This document shows positions 1-5,866 of a DNA stretch of 5,866 nt, in pieces. The stretch lies in contig JABHNP010000405.1 in the NCBI GenBank assembly GCA_018694455.1, forward strand, positions 1-5,866. The letters run 5' to 3'. The notes beneath the pieces were generated by a model. The model was not told where the DNA came from and did not search any database. It worked only from the letters and a program-made list of their open reading frames with translations. Positions within the stretch are counted from its first letter, which is position 1. Every line of letters begins with the position of its first letter. The translations under genes and the position numbers were made by a program. This DNA is from Planctomycetaceae bacterium (GTDB lineage: Bacteria; Planctomycetota; Planctomycetia; Pirellulales; UBA1268).

Positions 1-652
1 CGCGCTTTTTAAGATATGCCGTGCCGTACGGCTCAGCCCATCGGTCAAAATCACCACGACCGAGATTTTTAAATTTCCACTGTTTCCCGTCACGCGACGC
101 AAAGCAAACCGGTTGGTGCCCCTGCGAAAACCCACCAATATTGACATCAAACCCCGAGTTCTCGGGCAGCGTTTCCGGGCCATCATGTCCACCAACATGG
201 TACTTGCCGATGTGCGCCGTTGTGTATCCATTTTCTTTCAGTGACTCAGCAATCGTAATTGCTTCTGCCCCGACATCTTCATGCTGCGGCGGTCCTTTGA
301 ATTTTGCCTGTTCCTTCGAAATACCTCCCCGACCATTCCGGTTGAGATTCCCAACAACATAAATGTCGTTAAACCGACGTGGTGCATACTGACCGGTAAG
401 CATCGCCGCGCGGGTTGGTGCACAATTTGGCTGAGCATAGGCAAAAGGAAAACTGACTCCTTTTCCTGCCAATTGAGCCACGTTTGGCGTCTGATACATC
501 GTCGGTGCCGTTCCACACGTCGATTCAGACACACCAACATGGTTCCACCCAAGATCGTCAGCCATAAGAATTATGATATTTGGCTTTTCAGCACCGAAAG
601 CCACACTTGTCACAAGCCCCGCAACAAACAGACAGATGCATGGTCGAAACAT
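1..652 (-). CDS. Secreted sulfatase (arylsulfatase family), N-terminal part, cut by left edge
   Basis: Type I sulfatases hydrolyse sulfate esters, often on sulfated polysaccharides, and this copy is probably exported. The visible 217 residues begin with a hydrophobic signal peptide (about 1-20, likely cleaved near AFG-A). Next comes the metal-binding strand NIIILMADDLGW (D32, D33). The formylglycine motif is CAPTR, with C77 as the residue to be oxidised and R81 following, in the common context AYAQPNCAPTRAAMLTG. A GKYH motif (K150, H152) matches the usual GKWH active-site segment. The start is fixed by an ideal GGGAGG site 7 bases upstream and by the signal peptide. Family members usually have roughly 450-550 residues, so over half lies beyond the edge. 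It is the last of three co-directional genes, 97 bases after the protease gene. Substrate cannot be inferred, and the maturation enzyme is not in the window. Confidence 0.93.
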   Translation of the reverse strand, partial: MFRPCICLFVAGLVTSVAFGAEKPNIIILMADDLGWNHVGVSESTCGTAPTMYQTPNVAQLAGKGVSFPFAYAQPNCAPTRAAMLTGQYAPRRFNDIYVVGNLNRNGRGGISKEQAKFKGPPQHEDVGAEAITIAESLKENGYTTAHIGKYHVGGHDGPETLPENSGFDVNIGGFSQGHQPVCFASRDGKQWKFKNLGRGDFDRWAEPYGTAYLKKR

Positions 653-659
653 TCTCAGA

Positions 660-665
660 CCTCCC
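660..665 (-). promoter_or_regulatory. Shine-Dalgarno site of the sulfatase gene
   Basis: GGGAGG on the minus strand lies 7 bases before the ATG at 652. It is the strongest ribosome-binding site in the window and settles the sulfatase start. The 97-base gap (653-749) that contains it shows no clear hairpin-plus-T terminator and no convincing -35/-10 pair. Confidence 0.8.
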
Positions 666-749
666 TTTTCACCGAGCGCAGAAATTTGTCTCTTACGAAG
701 AACAAAACCTCACTTCTTGTGACATCTTACAAGGATTCCTGCAACTCTT

Positions 750-1850
750 CTATTCTTTGGGACGCCTCCCAACGCGAATGGGGACCTGTATCACATCATC
801 CTCACGGAGCACAGTCAGTGTTACTTCGTTACCAATCGGCAACCGCGTCAGCATCAGAACGAGCATGGAGGGGCTATCTATATACTCATTATCAAGCTCT
901 GTAATGACATCACCCGACCGAAGTCCTGCCATGGAAGCAGGTGATTGCTCTGCAACTGCTGCAATCAGGACGCCTCCAGCAGGTCTTTCGCGAAGCCGAA
1001 GCCCGACATGCCCTCGCTCAACGTGCCCCTGTTGACGTATTTCTTCACAAATACGCCGAGCTGTTGTACTCGGAATTGCGAACCCGATTCCTCGAAAGCT
1101 TTTTCCAACAATCGCAGTTGTAATCCCCATTACCCTCCCATGTACATCCACAAGTGGACCTCCTGAATTACCTGGGTTGATTGACGCATCTGTTTGCAGA
1201 AATTCTTCATAGGGGTTTCCGACCACTCCTCGGCGGCCCATGCCACTGACAATTCCGTACGTCAAGGTACGCTCAAGGCCATAGGGGTTTCCAATCGCCC
1301 ATACCATTTCACCGACTTCGAGTGTTTCGCTATCCCCCCAATCTGCGACGGGCAGATCATCGGCCATAATTTTCAACACCGCCAAATCTGTTGCAGCATC
1401 AGCTCCTACAAGCTGCGCCTGAAAAACTCGCTTGTCAGCCAAGCGGACTTCAATAGCCTCGCTCTGAGAGACAACATGATAGTTGGTCGCAATGTACCCA
1501 TCAGATGAGATAATCAACCCGGAACCTACAGATTCATCAACAAGGCCAGTCGGAAGACCTCCTCTCAAGGCTGCGATTTCATCCACATATGTTTGCACAC
1601 GACGCACGCCTGTTACATTCACAACTGATGGACCAATGATACGCGCAAGCGTTGTGAAGAGCTTGCCAACAGAAGACAGTTCAGAGACCATTGCGGCGTC
1701 ACGAATTGCACGCAACTCGGCCCTGGTCTGGGCGTACCGAATTCTTCCAAGAAATGCTGGCCACACAATGAGTGCAACAAGCACAACAAAACCACAAAAA
1801 ATAACAACTGTCTTTCGACTGATACCAACCGCCGTGGTTTTTCCTGTCAT
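750..1850 (-). CDS. Membrane-anchored HtrA/DegS-like serine protease with one PDZ domain
   Basis: HtrA/Deg proteases degrade or regulate misfolded proteins in the periplasm. Residues 15-35 form one uncleaved-looking transmembrane helix behind a basic N-terminus (GISRK), which would place the rest outside the cytoplasm. The trypsin-like domain (about 66-275) carries the complete triad: H125 in TNYHVV, D155 in TDLAVLKI and S229 in NPGNSGGPL. A single PDZ domain (about 280-362) includes GGVLIAAV and AGLRSGDVI. At 366 residues with one anchor and one PDZ it has the layout of E. coli DegS (about 355), though a DegS role in sigma-factor signalling is not shown, since no anti-sigma gene is nearby. 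The ATG is the only usable start, because an in-frame TAG lies about 30 bases upstream. The nearest purine-rich site (AAGGAA) is 13-14 bases away, so translation initiation looks weak. It follows the cinA-like gene by 56 bases and may share its transcript. Confidence 0.93.
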   Translation of the reverse strand: MTGKTTAVGISRKTVVIFCGFVVLVALIVWPAFLGRIRYAQTRAELRAIRDAAMVSELSSVGKLFTTLARIIGPSVVNVTGVRRVQTYVDEIAALRGGLPTGLVDESVGSGLIISSDGYIATNYHVVSQSEAIEVRLADKRVFQAQLVGADAATDLAVLKIMADDLPVADWGDSETLEVGEMVWAIGNPYGLERTLTYGIVSGMGRRGVVGNPYEEFLQTDASINPGNSGGPLVDVHGRVMGITTAIVGKSFRGIGFAIPSTTARRICEEIRQQGHVERGHVGLRLRERPAGGVLIAAVAEQSPASMAGLRSGDVITELDNEYIDSPSMLVLMLTRLPIGNEVTLTVLREDDVIQVPIRVGRRPKE

Positions 1851-1875
1851 TGCGTAGCGTAAGTTCCTTTCTTCC

Positions 1876-1913
1876 TAGGCGTTCCCCCTAAAGCTAGACG
1901 TTTCCCCTAAAGC
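1876..1913 (-). repeat. 19-bp tandem imperfect direct repeat over the cinA stop codon
   Basis: Two adjacent 19-bp units (plus-strand 1876-1894, TAGGCGTTCCCCCTAAAGC, and 1895-1913, TAGACGTTTCCCCTAAAGC) agree at 17 of 19 positions. Read on the minus strand, the first unit contains the last bases and TAG stop of the cinA-like gene, and the second repeats the same CTTTAG downstream. This looks like a short local duplication. It is not a hairpin and has no T tract, so there is no reason to call it a terminator. Confidence 0.8.
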
Positions 1914-3109
1914 AGCGTCTGCCGTACCTGATCAATTGCCGACTTTGCAGCCCGTGACATGGCGATACCACCACCTCCCAAGATATGCTCCGTGGCAATT
2001 ACAGAGTCGTCTTTTACAACAATTACATCAACCGCCTGACGTGTTCCTATTGGTCGCACGGGACCTATAGCCATGCCGACAGACGCATTATGGCTTTTCG
2101 CGACACCTTTTGCTGCATCAATAAGATTTGGCTTTTCGAGCGACAACTCGGGAAGTACCAATCCTCCTCGAAAAAATGGCTCCGTACCAATCTGCCGCCT
2201 GTCAGCCGCCTGTGCAAAGAGGGCGGCGACCCTGCCTGCAGTACCAGCTTCGATGGTCGCCAGACTTGCTGATGCCGCAATCAGTGCTGCACCTGCTGCG
2301 TCTTCAACCTCATCATCTTCTTCACCGTACACTAGTTGCCCAAGCTTTTCACGAATCATATTTTCTGTAGCGAAGATTTTTTTCATACAAGAATCCTGAT
2401 CGTCTGCCCAGGCTGAAATGCGGAGTGTAATAGTTGCTTCGTGCGCGGTGATGCCAACCGTCGGGTCATGTCCTCGCTCAATAAGGCCAGGCAACATCTC
2501 TTCAATCGCGCTTTCTCCAGCACCAAAGCATTTGAGCCGCCGATGCCGAAGTACTTTCTTACTGCCTTTTCCTTTTTTCAACTCAATTGATACTGTTTCA
2601 TTCCACATGCGCCGCATTTCCGCTGGCACTCCCGGAAGAACGTACACAACACATCCATGACCATCGCCCCATCCGTCCGATGCAGGCAATGAAACAGCGA
2701 TTCCGGGAGCCGTCCCATCAGGATTCTCTATCGGACAACTTCCGTCAGGAAACAAGGCCTGCCGGCGATTACTTTCTGGCATCACAGCATGCCGTACCAA
2801 AAAGCGAGAAGTTATCACTTCCAGTGCCTGCTCTGACAAGACCAGTTGCTTTCCAGACAATTCTGCCAAGACATCTCTGGTCAAATCATCAGCAGTCGGA
2901 CCCAGCCCTCCTGTTGCTACCACCACCTGTGCCCGACGAGCAGCAATCTGAAATGCGTGCACACCTGCCTCAAGAGTATCACACGTGGTCGTGTGATATC
3001 TCACAGGAATACCAAGGAGCCCAAGTTCACGAGAAAGCCATTGGCTATTTGTATCAAGCCGTTGCCCACTTGTCAGTTCATCCCCAATTGCGATAATTTC
3101 AGCCAACAT
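1907..3109 (-). CDS. cinA: CinA-family protein: MoaB/MogA-like domain plus degenerate PncC-like C-terminal domain
   Basis: CinA proteins join an N-terminal MoaB/MogA-like domain (in some members an ADP-ribose or NAD-linked pyrophosphatase) to a C-terminal NMN deamidase (PncC) domain. The N-terminal domain is clear: AEIIAIGDELTSG at 3-15, ATGGLGPTADDLTRD near 65-79 and VLPGVPAEM near 157-165. The C-terminal part (about 270-400) keeps the family outline, including FRGGLVL (313-319) and VGMAIGP (about 344-350). However, the usual AESCTGG signature reads IEAGTAG (286-292), so the conserved Ser and Cys are gone. Length (400) is close to the usual 410-420. I chose the internal ATG at 3109 because the family begins M-x-AEIIxIG and a GAGGA site lies 6 bases upstream. 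An ATG at 3130 has no such site. It is first of three co-directional genes and divergent from the 3247 gene. Deamidase activity is doubtful (inference). Confidence 0.88.
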   Translation of the reverse strand: MLAEIIAIGDELTSGQRLDTNSQWLSRELGLLGIPVRYHTTTCDTLEAGVHAFQIAARRAQVVVATGGLGPTADDLTRDVLAELSGKQLVLSEQALEVITSRFLVRHAVMPESNRRQALFPDGSCPIENPDGTAPGIAVSLPASDGWGDGHGCVVYVLPGVPAEMRRMWNETVSIELKKGKGSKKVLRHRRLKCFGAGESAIEEMLPGLIERGHDPTVGITAHEATITLRISAWADDQDSCMKKIFATENMIREKLGQLVYGEEDDEVEDAAGAALIAASASLATIEAGTAGRVAALFAQAADRRQIGTEPFFRGGLVLPELSLEKPNLIDAAKGVAKSHNASVGMAIGPVRPIGTRQAVDVIVVKDDSVIATEHILGGGGIAMSRAAKSAIDQVRQTLL

Positions 3110-3115
3110 ACGGCA

Positions 3116-3120
3116 TCCTC
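3116..3120 (-). promoter_or_regulatory. Shine-Dalgarno site deciding the cinA start
   Basis: GAGGA on the minus strand (within GAAGAGGA) ends 6 bases before the ATG at 3109. The upstream in-frame ATG at 3130 is preceded by an AT-rich stretch without any purine-rich site. This supports the shorter, 400-residue protein. Confidence 0.7.
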
Positions 3121-3125
3121 TTCCC

Positions 3126-3188
3126 GTCATTCTACGATATCATTTTGTAAGTGATTCTTTCGATCGGCCGTGATATCTTAGTCATTCT
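3126..3188 (+). repeat. Three direct copies of GTSATTCT in the divergent promoter
   Basis: GTCATTCT at 3126-3133, GTGATTCT at 3151-3158 and GTCATTCT at 3181-3188 are spaced 25 and 30 bases apart. Each is followed within a few bases by CGA (ACGAT, TTCGAT, TTTTCGAC). Repeated short motifs between divergent genes are typical of a regulator's binding sites, but no regulator gene is in the window, so the role is inference. Confidence 0.5.
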
Positions 3189-3205
3189 TTTTCGACCGAC
3201 GAAAA
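3189..3205. promoter_or_regulatory. Perfect 6-bp dyad TTTTCG-N5-CGAAAA, possible operator
   Basis: TTTTCG (3189-3194) and CGAAAA (3200-3205) are exact reverse complements separated by ACCGA. The site directly follows the third GTCATTCT copy and sits midway in the divergent region. The symmetry would suit a dimeric repressor. It could also fold as a small hairpin, or be chance. Confidence 0.35.
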
Positions 3206-3246
3206 TTGCCGTCTAACACAACTATATTGTAAAGCCTAAGCCGCAG

Positions 3247-4506
3247 ATGAAAATTGGACTCCTCGGATGTGACGAACAGATTCTAGCGATCGCTTCCGCT
3301 GCGGTAGAAGCTGGCCACACCCTCAGCCCTGCGTACGACGTACCGAGTGACTTACCACCAGCGCTTTCGGGTATTGATCGCCAACCACGCGAACAATGGC
3401 ACGGCCTTTTGGAGGAAGACCTCTGCGATGCTGTCTTGGTTGGGGTCGATGGGTGGAATGAGCAACGGGCGGAGCAAGTGAGAACACTTGTTCAGGCAGG
3501 CAGGCTACTTCTTGTTGGCCACCCCGCATCGTTATCAATGCTCTGGGCATACGAGCTAGACATGATTCTCGCTGACTCTACGGCAACAGTCATACCAGCA
3601 CTTGCAGCACGACAGCATCCGATTATTCAATCACTCAGAACCCTCATCGAGCAATCGATTGCTGGAAATGGTCCACTTGGTTCCATTGAGTCCCTGCAGT
3701 TTGAACGTCGACAACCTACTCGTAACGAGGACAGCGTCCTTGCGAGCTTTGCTCGTGATGCCGACATTATTCGAGTACTCATTGGCGACCCATCCCGGCT
3801 CATGGCGCTTGGTGGTGGCGACTCCGGATGGGCGACACTCGCTGTAGGACTGAGTGGACCTGACCAAGTATCAGTTCGTTGGCATGTTGCCAAAGGAAAA
3901 ACCCCTGAACTGTCGATCCAACTTCTCTGTGAGCATGGCCGCATTTGCATTGAAATCCCGCCTGAGGATCGTGGGGCGTGGAAAGTTTCCCACCAATCGG
4001 ATTCAGAAGCATCAGACCCTCTCTTGAACTTCCCGTCAGAGACCACTGATTTCCAACCCGCTAAAGTGCTTCTTGCACACCTTCTTCAAACTGCTCATGG
4101 CAAAAACAAAGGCTCTTCCGAAAGATTAATTCCTCCAGCGACGTGGCCTGATGCTGCCCGCACAATTGAACTGGCAGAGACTATTCCACGAAGTGTCAAA
4201 CGAGGGAGGGGGATCGACCTCCACCAAGAGGAGTTTAGTGAGTTAGGAACCTTCCGTGGCACGATGGCATCTCTCGGCTGCGGCATCATTATGGCCGGAC
4301 TCTTTATCGTTTTTGTGGCAACTCTTGTTGGTGGCGTTGCTCGTGCTGCTGGATGGGACTTCGGCGAAAGGCTTGCTTCGATTTGGCCGTACGCAATCCT
4401 GACGACATTGCTGCTCTTCCTTGTCCTGCAATTCCTACCTTTTCTCCTTCCCAAAAAAGCAAATAAAAACGCTGATGCAGAAGGTTCCTTCACACGCGAC
4501 TCTTGA
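3247..4506 (+). CDS. Gfo/Idh/MocA-like protein with degenerate active site and C-terminal two-helix membrane anchor
   Basis: The fold resembles NAD(P)-dependent Gfo/Idh/MocA oxidoreductases: an N-terminal Rossmann-like start (MKIGLLGCDEQILAIASA) and a segment at 84-100 (AGRLLLVGHPASLSMLW) where the family has AGKHVLxEKPxA. GPLGSIESLQFERR (142-155) follows, then a helix with ARDADIIRVLIGDP (169-182). Two hallmarks are altered. The glycine-rich motif is G-LLG-CDE instead of GxGxxG, and the EKP lysine is replaced in GHP (H92). Enzyme activity is therefore uncertain. Residues 343-366 and 379-402 are strongly hydrophobic and form two transmembrane helices. KRGRG (318-322) before and PKKANK after suggest that both ends are cytoplasmic. 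Soluble family members usually have 330-400 residues without such a tail. No Shine-Dalgarno site is evident before the ATG. The HtrA gene follows 185 bases downstream on the same strand. The substrate is unknown. Confidence 0.8.
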   Translation: MKIGLLGCDEQILAIASAAVEAGHTLSPAYDVPSDLPPALSGIDRQPREQWHGLLEEDLCDAVLVGVDGWNEQRAEQVRTLVQAGRLLLVGHPASLSMLWAYELDMILADSTATVIPALAARQHPIIQSLRTLIEQSIAGNGPLGSIESLQFERRQPTRNEDSVLASFARDADIIRVLIGDPSRLMALGGGDSGWATLAVGLSGPDQVSVRWHVAKGKTPELSIQLLCEHGRICIEIPPEDRGAWKVSHQSDSEASDPLLNFPSETTDFQPAKVLLAHLLQTAHGKNKGSSERLIPPATWPDAARTIELAETIPRSVKRGRGIDLHQEEFSELGTFRGTMASLGCGIIMAGLFIVFVATLVGGVARAAGWDFGERLASIWPYAILTTLLLFLVLQFLPFLLPKKANKNADAEGSFTRDS

Positions 4507-4702
4507 GGATTTTTAAACCACCGTCAAATTCCGCCCAGCCGGTACGGCAGCCGCACCAAAGACCGTGCACTGGCAAGGTATAGGGGTCTGGGAGATACCA
4601 CCAAACCCAATTCCCGTGAATCGTCGAGTAATACCCTGAAGGGCGGTCGGACACGTTGCCGCCGTTGGCAACTTTTGTCCGGGATCTTCTCATGGTGTAC
4701 AC
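4490..4702 (-). CDS. Possible small Trp/Gly-rich ORF (70 aa), unconfirmed
   Basis: An open frame of 70 codons fills the gap between the two plus-strand genes on the opposite strand. It overlaps the end of the upstream gene by 17 bases and the start of the HtrA gene by 11. It begins with GTG at 4702, with an ATG at 4693 as the alternative. The product contains five Trp and aromatic/Gly segments such as GNWVWWYLPDPY and HGLWCGCRTGW, with no signal peptide or membrane helix. I do not recognise the family. In favour: it is not antisense to a protein-coding core, and its composition is unlike a random frame. Against: there is only a weak AGG upstream, its start would collide with the divergent HtrA start, and GC by codon position is not typical of a gene (second position higher than first). 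It may be spurious. Confidence 0.3.
   Translation of the reverse strand: MYTMRRSRTKVANGGNVSDRPSGYYSTIHGNWVWWYLPDPYTLPVHGLWCGCRTGWAEFDGGLKILKSRV
4655..4676 (+). terminator. Hairpin followed by T4, possible weak terminator or attenuator
   Basis: GTTGCC (4655-4660) and GGCAAC (4667-4672) pair perfectly around the 6-base loop GCCGTT and are followed at once by TTTT. The form is that of a short rho-independent terminator, but the stem is only 6 bp and the T tract is short. It sits 15 bases before the HtrA start, so it could end the upstream transcript or shape the HtrA leader. Confidence 0.3.
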
Positions 4703-5866
4703 GCGGGGCTACCTGCTCGTAACAACTTTTGCTGCCCTTGTCGCATTTTCTAGCTTTGCTTGCGCGGAAGATCTCCGACGGACTGCGATCGTGCGGGCCA
4801 TCGAAACGAGCAGAGACAGCGTCGTCAACATACATGGCGAGAAATTTGTTTCAGACTCCGGCGACGATACTGAGGACCGCAGAGTCAATGGAATGGGTAC
4901 CGGGGTGGTCATTGACGCTCGCGGCTATGCAGTCACTAATTTCCACGTTGTCGATGGTGTCCGTGAAATTGAGGTAACACTCGCATCAGGACGTACAGTT
5001 GCAGCCCGCCTTATCTCCCATGATCGAAGGACCGATCTCGCTGTTATAAAAATCGATACCGTCGACCCACTCCCGGTCATTCAATTAGGAACTTCAGACG
5101 ACCTCCTCACTGGGGAAACTGTGCTCGCACTTGGCAACGCTTTTGGCTACGAGCACACCGTCACCCGTGGAATCATTTCTGCTCTCCATCGCAATGTCGA
5201 TGTAAGCCCCACCCAGCGATACGAAGACCTTATTCAGACAGATGCAAGCATTAACCCAGGCAATTCCGGTGGACCCCTTCTTAATATCAATGGAGAAATG
5301 ATTGGTATTAACGTAGCAGTACGTGCTGGTGCACAAGGTATCGGTTTTGCAATCCCGGTTGATAGCGTACTTCGAATTGTTACTGGACTTTTATCTGTTG
5401 AACGAATTGATAACACCTGGCACGGAATCGTATGCAGAACCTGCGGGACTGGTGCGGTTATTGAATCTGTACACAGGCAAAGTCCTGCTGAGACGATTGG
5501 AATGCGGGCCGGCGACATTATTCTTCGAGTAGGTGACAGAAACGTGACAAGCCAGCTCGATATTGAGAGAGCTCTCTTGGGGCACAAGGCTGGAGAGGTT
5601 GTTGCGGTCACCGTGACACGAGAAGGTGGTGAAGAAAATTTATCCCTTGCCCTGGCAAAAGCAAAGCAGCAAAAAGTCAGTGCGTCAGAACGATCCTGGG
5701 AGCAGCTTGGACTCCGGCTCGCCCCGGCTGTTTCCTCTACTGTTCAACAACTCCAACCGCGTTATCACGGTGGATTGCTCGTACAGGAAGTTCGTTTCGG
5801 AAGCCCTGCCAGTGACAAAGGAATTCGGCCAGGGGATATTCTTGTTGGCCTGCACATCTGGGAAAC
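4692..5866 (+). CDS. Exported HtrA/Deg serine protease with at least two PDZ domains, cut by right edge
   Basis: This second HtrA paralogue is predicted to act in the periplasm as protease and/or chaperone. Residues 1-25 are a Sec signal peptide with a cleavage site at ACA-ED. The Cys there is not in a proper lipobox. The trypsin-like domain carries H85 in TNFHVV, D115 in TDLAVIKI and S192 in NPGNSGGPL, so the triad is intact. PDZ1 spans about 240-325 (GAVIESV, GMRAGDIIL) and opens with a CxxC pair (C248, C251). A second PDZ starts near 335 (LGLRLAP, GGLLVQEV, GIRPGDILVG) and is truncated. The layout matches DegP/DegQ (signal peptide, protease, two PDZ) rather than DegS. The 391 visible residues suggest a total above 420. 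The ATG has only a partial GGGA site 7 bases upstream. An in-frame TAA at 4629 limits earlier starts to two TTG codons, which would spoil the signal peptide. It may be co-transcribed with the 3247 gene. Confidence 0.92.
   Translation, partial: MVYTRGYLLVTTFAALVAFSSFACAEDLRRTAIVRAIETSRDSVVNIHGEKFVSDSGDDTEDRRVNGMGTGVVIDARGYAVTNFHVVDGVREIEVTLASGRTVAARLISHDRRTDLAVIKIDTVDPLPVIQLGTSDDLLTGETVLALGNAFGYEHTVTRGIISALHRNVDVSPTQRYEDLIQTDASINPGNSGGPLLNINGEMIGINVAVRAGAQGIGFAIPVDSVLRIVTGLLSVERIDNTWHGIVCRTCGTGAVIESVHRQSPAETIGMRAGDIILRVGDRNVTSQLDIERALLGHKAGEVVAVTVTREGGEENLSLALAKAKQQKVSASERSWEQLGLRLAPAVSSTVQQLQPRYHGGLLVQEVRFGSPASDKGIRPGDILVGLHIWE

Larger units (their letters stand above)
3110..3246. promoter_or_regulatory. 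Divergent intergenic promoter region
   Basis: These 137 bases separate the start codons of the minus-strand cinA-like gene and the plus-strand oxidoreductase-like gene, so promoters for both directions should lie here. I could not find a well-spaced sigma70-type -35/-10 pair in either direction. TATATT at 3223-3228 is a possible -10 for the plus gene but has no good -35. The plus gene also lacks a recognisable Shine-Dalgarno site, since the bases before its ATG are CTAAGCCGCAG. The region contains three direct repeats and a dyad, listed separately. Confidence 0.6.

Noticed and set aside
281..904. Plus-strand open frame of 207 codons over the sulfatase and protease region
   Set aside because: It is antisense to two well-supported genes with recognisable catalytic motifs. 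Its product has no family features and is rich in Ser, Arg and His, as is typical of shadow frames.
1483..1857. Plus-strand open frame antisense to the N-terminal part of the anchored protease
   Set aside because: It mirrors the minus-strand codons of the protease, and the product shows no motif, signal or domain.
2587..3096. Plus-strand open frame of 169 codons antisense to the cinA-like gene
   Set aside because: The opposite strand encodes the conserved MoaB-like motifs, so this frame is a shadow.
3107..3130. Alternative cinA start at the ATG at 3130
   Set aside because: It adds seven residues (MTGRGCR) not expected in the family and has no Shine-Dalgarno site, whereas the ATG at 3109 has GAGGA at proper spacing.
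4095..4493. Minus-strand open frame antisense to the end of the oxidoreductase-like gene
   Set aside because: The plus strand encodes two clean transmembrane helices here, and the minus product is a basic, unstructured-looking shadow.
4656..4691. Upstream TTG starts for the second HtrA gene (4656, 4665)
   Set aside because: They would extend the N-terminus with charged residues ahead of the signal peptide, which reads best from the ATG at 4692.
5234..5611. Minus-strand open frame of 125 codons in the second HtrA gene
   Set aside because: It is antisense to the active-site serine region and PDZ1 of the protease, with no independent support.
1..5866. CRISPR arrays, tRNA or rRNA genes, insertion sequences, attachment sites
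   Set aside because: I saw no regularly spaced long repeats, no tRNA-like cloverleaf or rRNA-like sequence, no transposase and no terminal inverted repeats with target duplications.

Overview
The window looks like an ordinary chromosomal stretch from a planctomycete-like bacterium of intermediate GC. The grounds are a secreted sulfatase with a CAPTR active-site motif, two exported HtrA/Deg serine proteases, and a Gfo/Idh/MocA-like protein ending in a two-helix membrane anchor. The lineage is an inference from gene content and protein style. No 16S rRNA or other marker gene is present.

Layout. On the minus strand, read from right to left, are three co-directional genes. The first is a CinA-family protein (3109 to 1907), the second a membrane-anchored DegS-like protease with one PDZ domain (1850 to 750), and the third the N-terminal 217 residues of a sulfatase (652 to the left edge). 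The gaps between them are 56 and 97 bases with no convincing terminator, so a single transcript is plausible. A 137-base divergent intergenic region (3110-3246) holds three copies of an 8-bp motif and a 17-bp dyad. On the plus strand follow a degenerate oxidoreductase-fold protein with a C-terminal membrane hairpin (3247-4506), a 185-base gap, and an exported HtrA protease with one complete and one partial PDZ domain (4692 to the right edge). The gap contains a hairpin followed by T4 and, on the opposite strand, a possible small Trp/Gly-rich ORF.

How the parts relate. Four of the five clear products are predicted to be exported or membrane-bound: the sulfatase, both proteases and the anchored oxidoreductase-like protein. 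Both proteases keep an intact His-Asp-Ser triad, so envelope protein quality control is the most coherent theme. By contrast, two proteins have kept a fold while losing hallmark active-site residues. These are the C-terminal deamidase-like domain of the CinA protein and the Rossmann/EKP motifs of the oxidoreductase-like protein. I see no mobile element, CRISPR array, tRNA or rRNA, and no clear evidence of a new defence or biosynthetic system. The points most worth checking are the two degenerate enzymes, the repeats in the divergent promoter, the 19-bp tandem duplication over the cinA stop codon, and the small antisense ORF.
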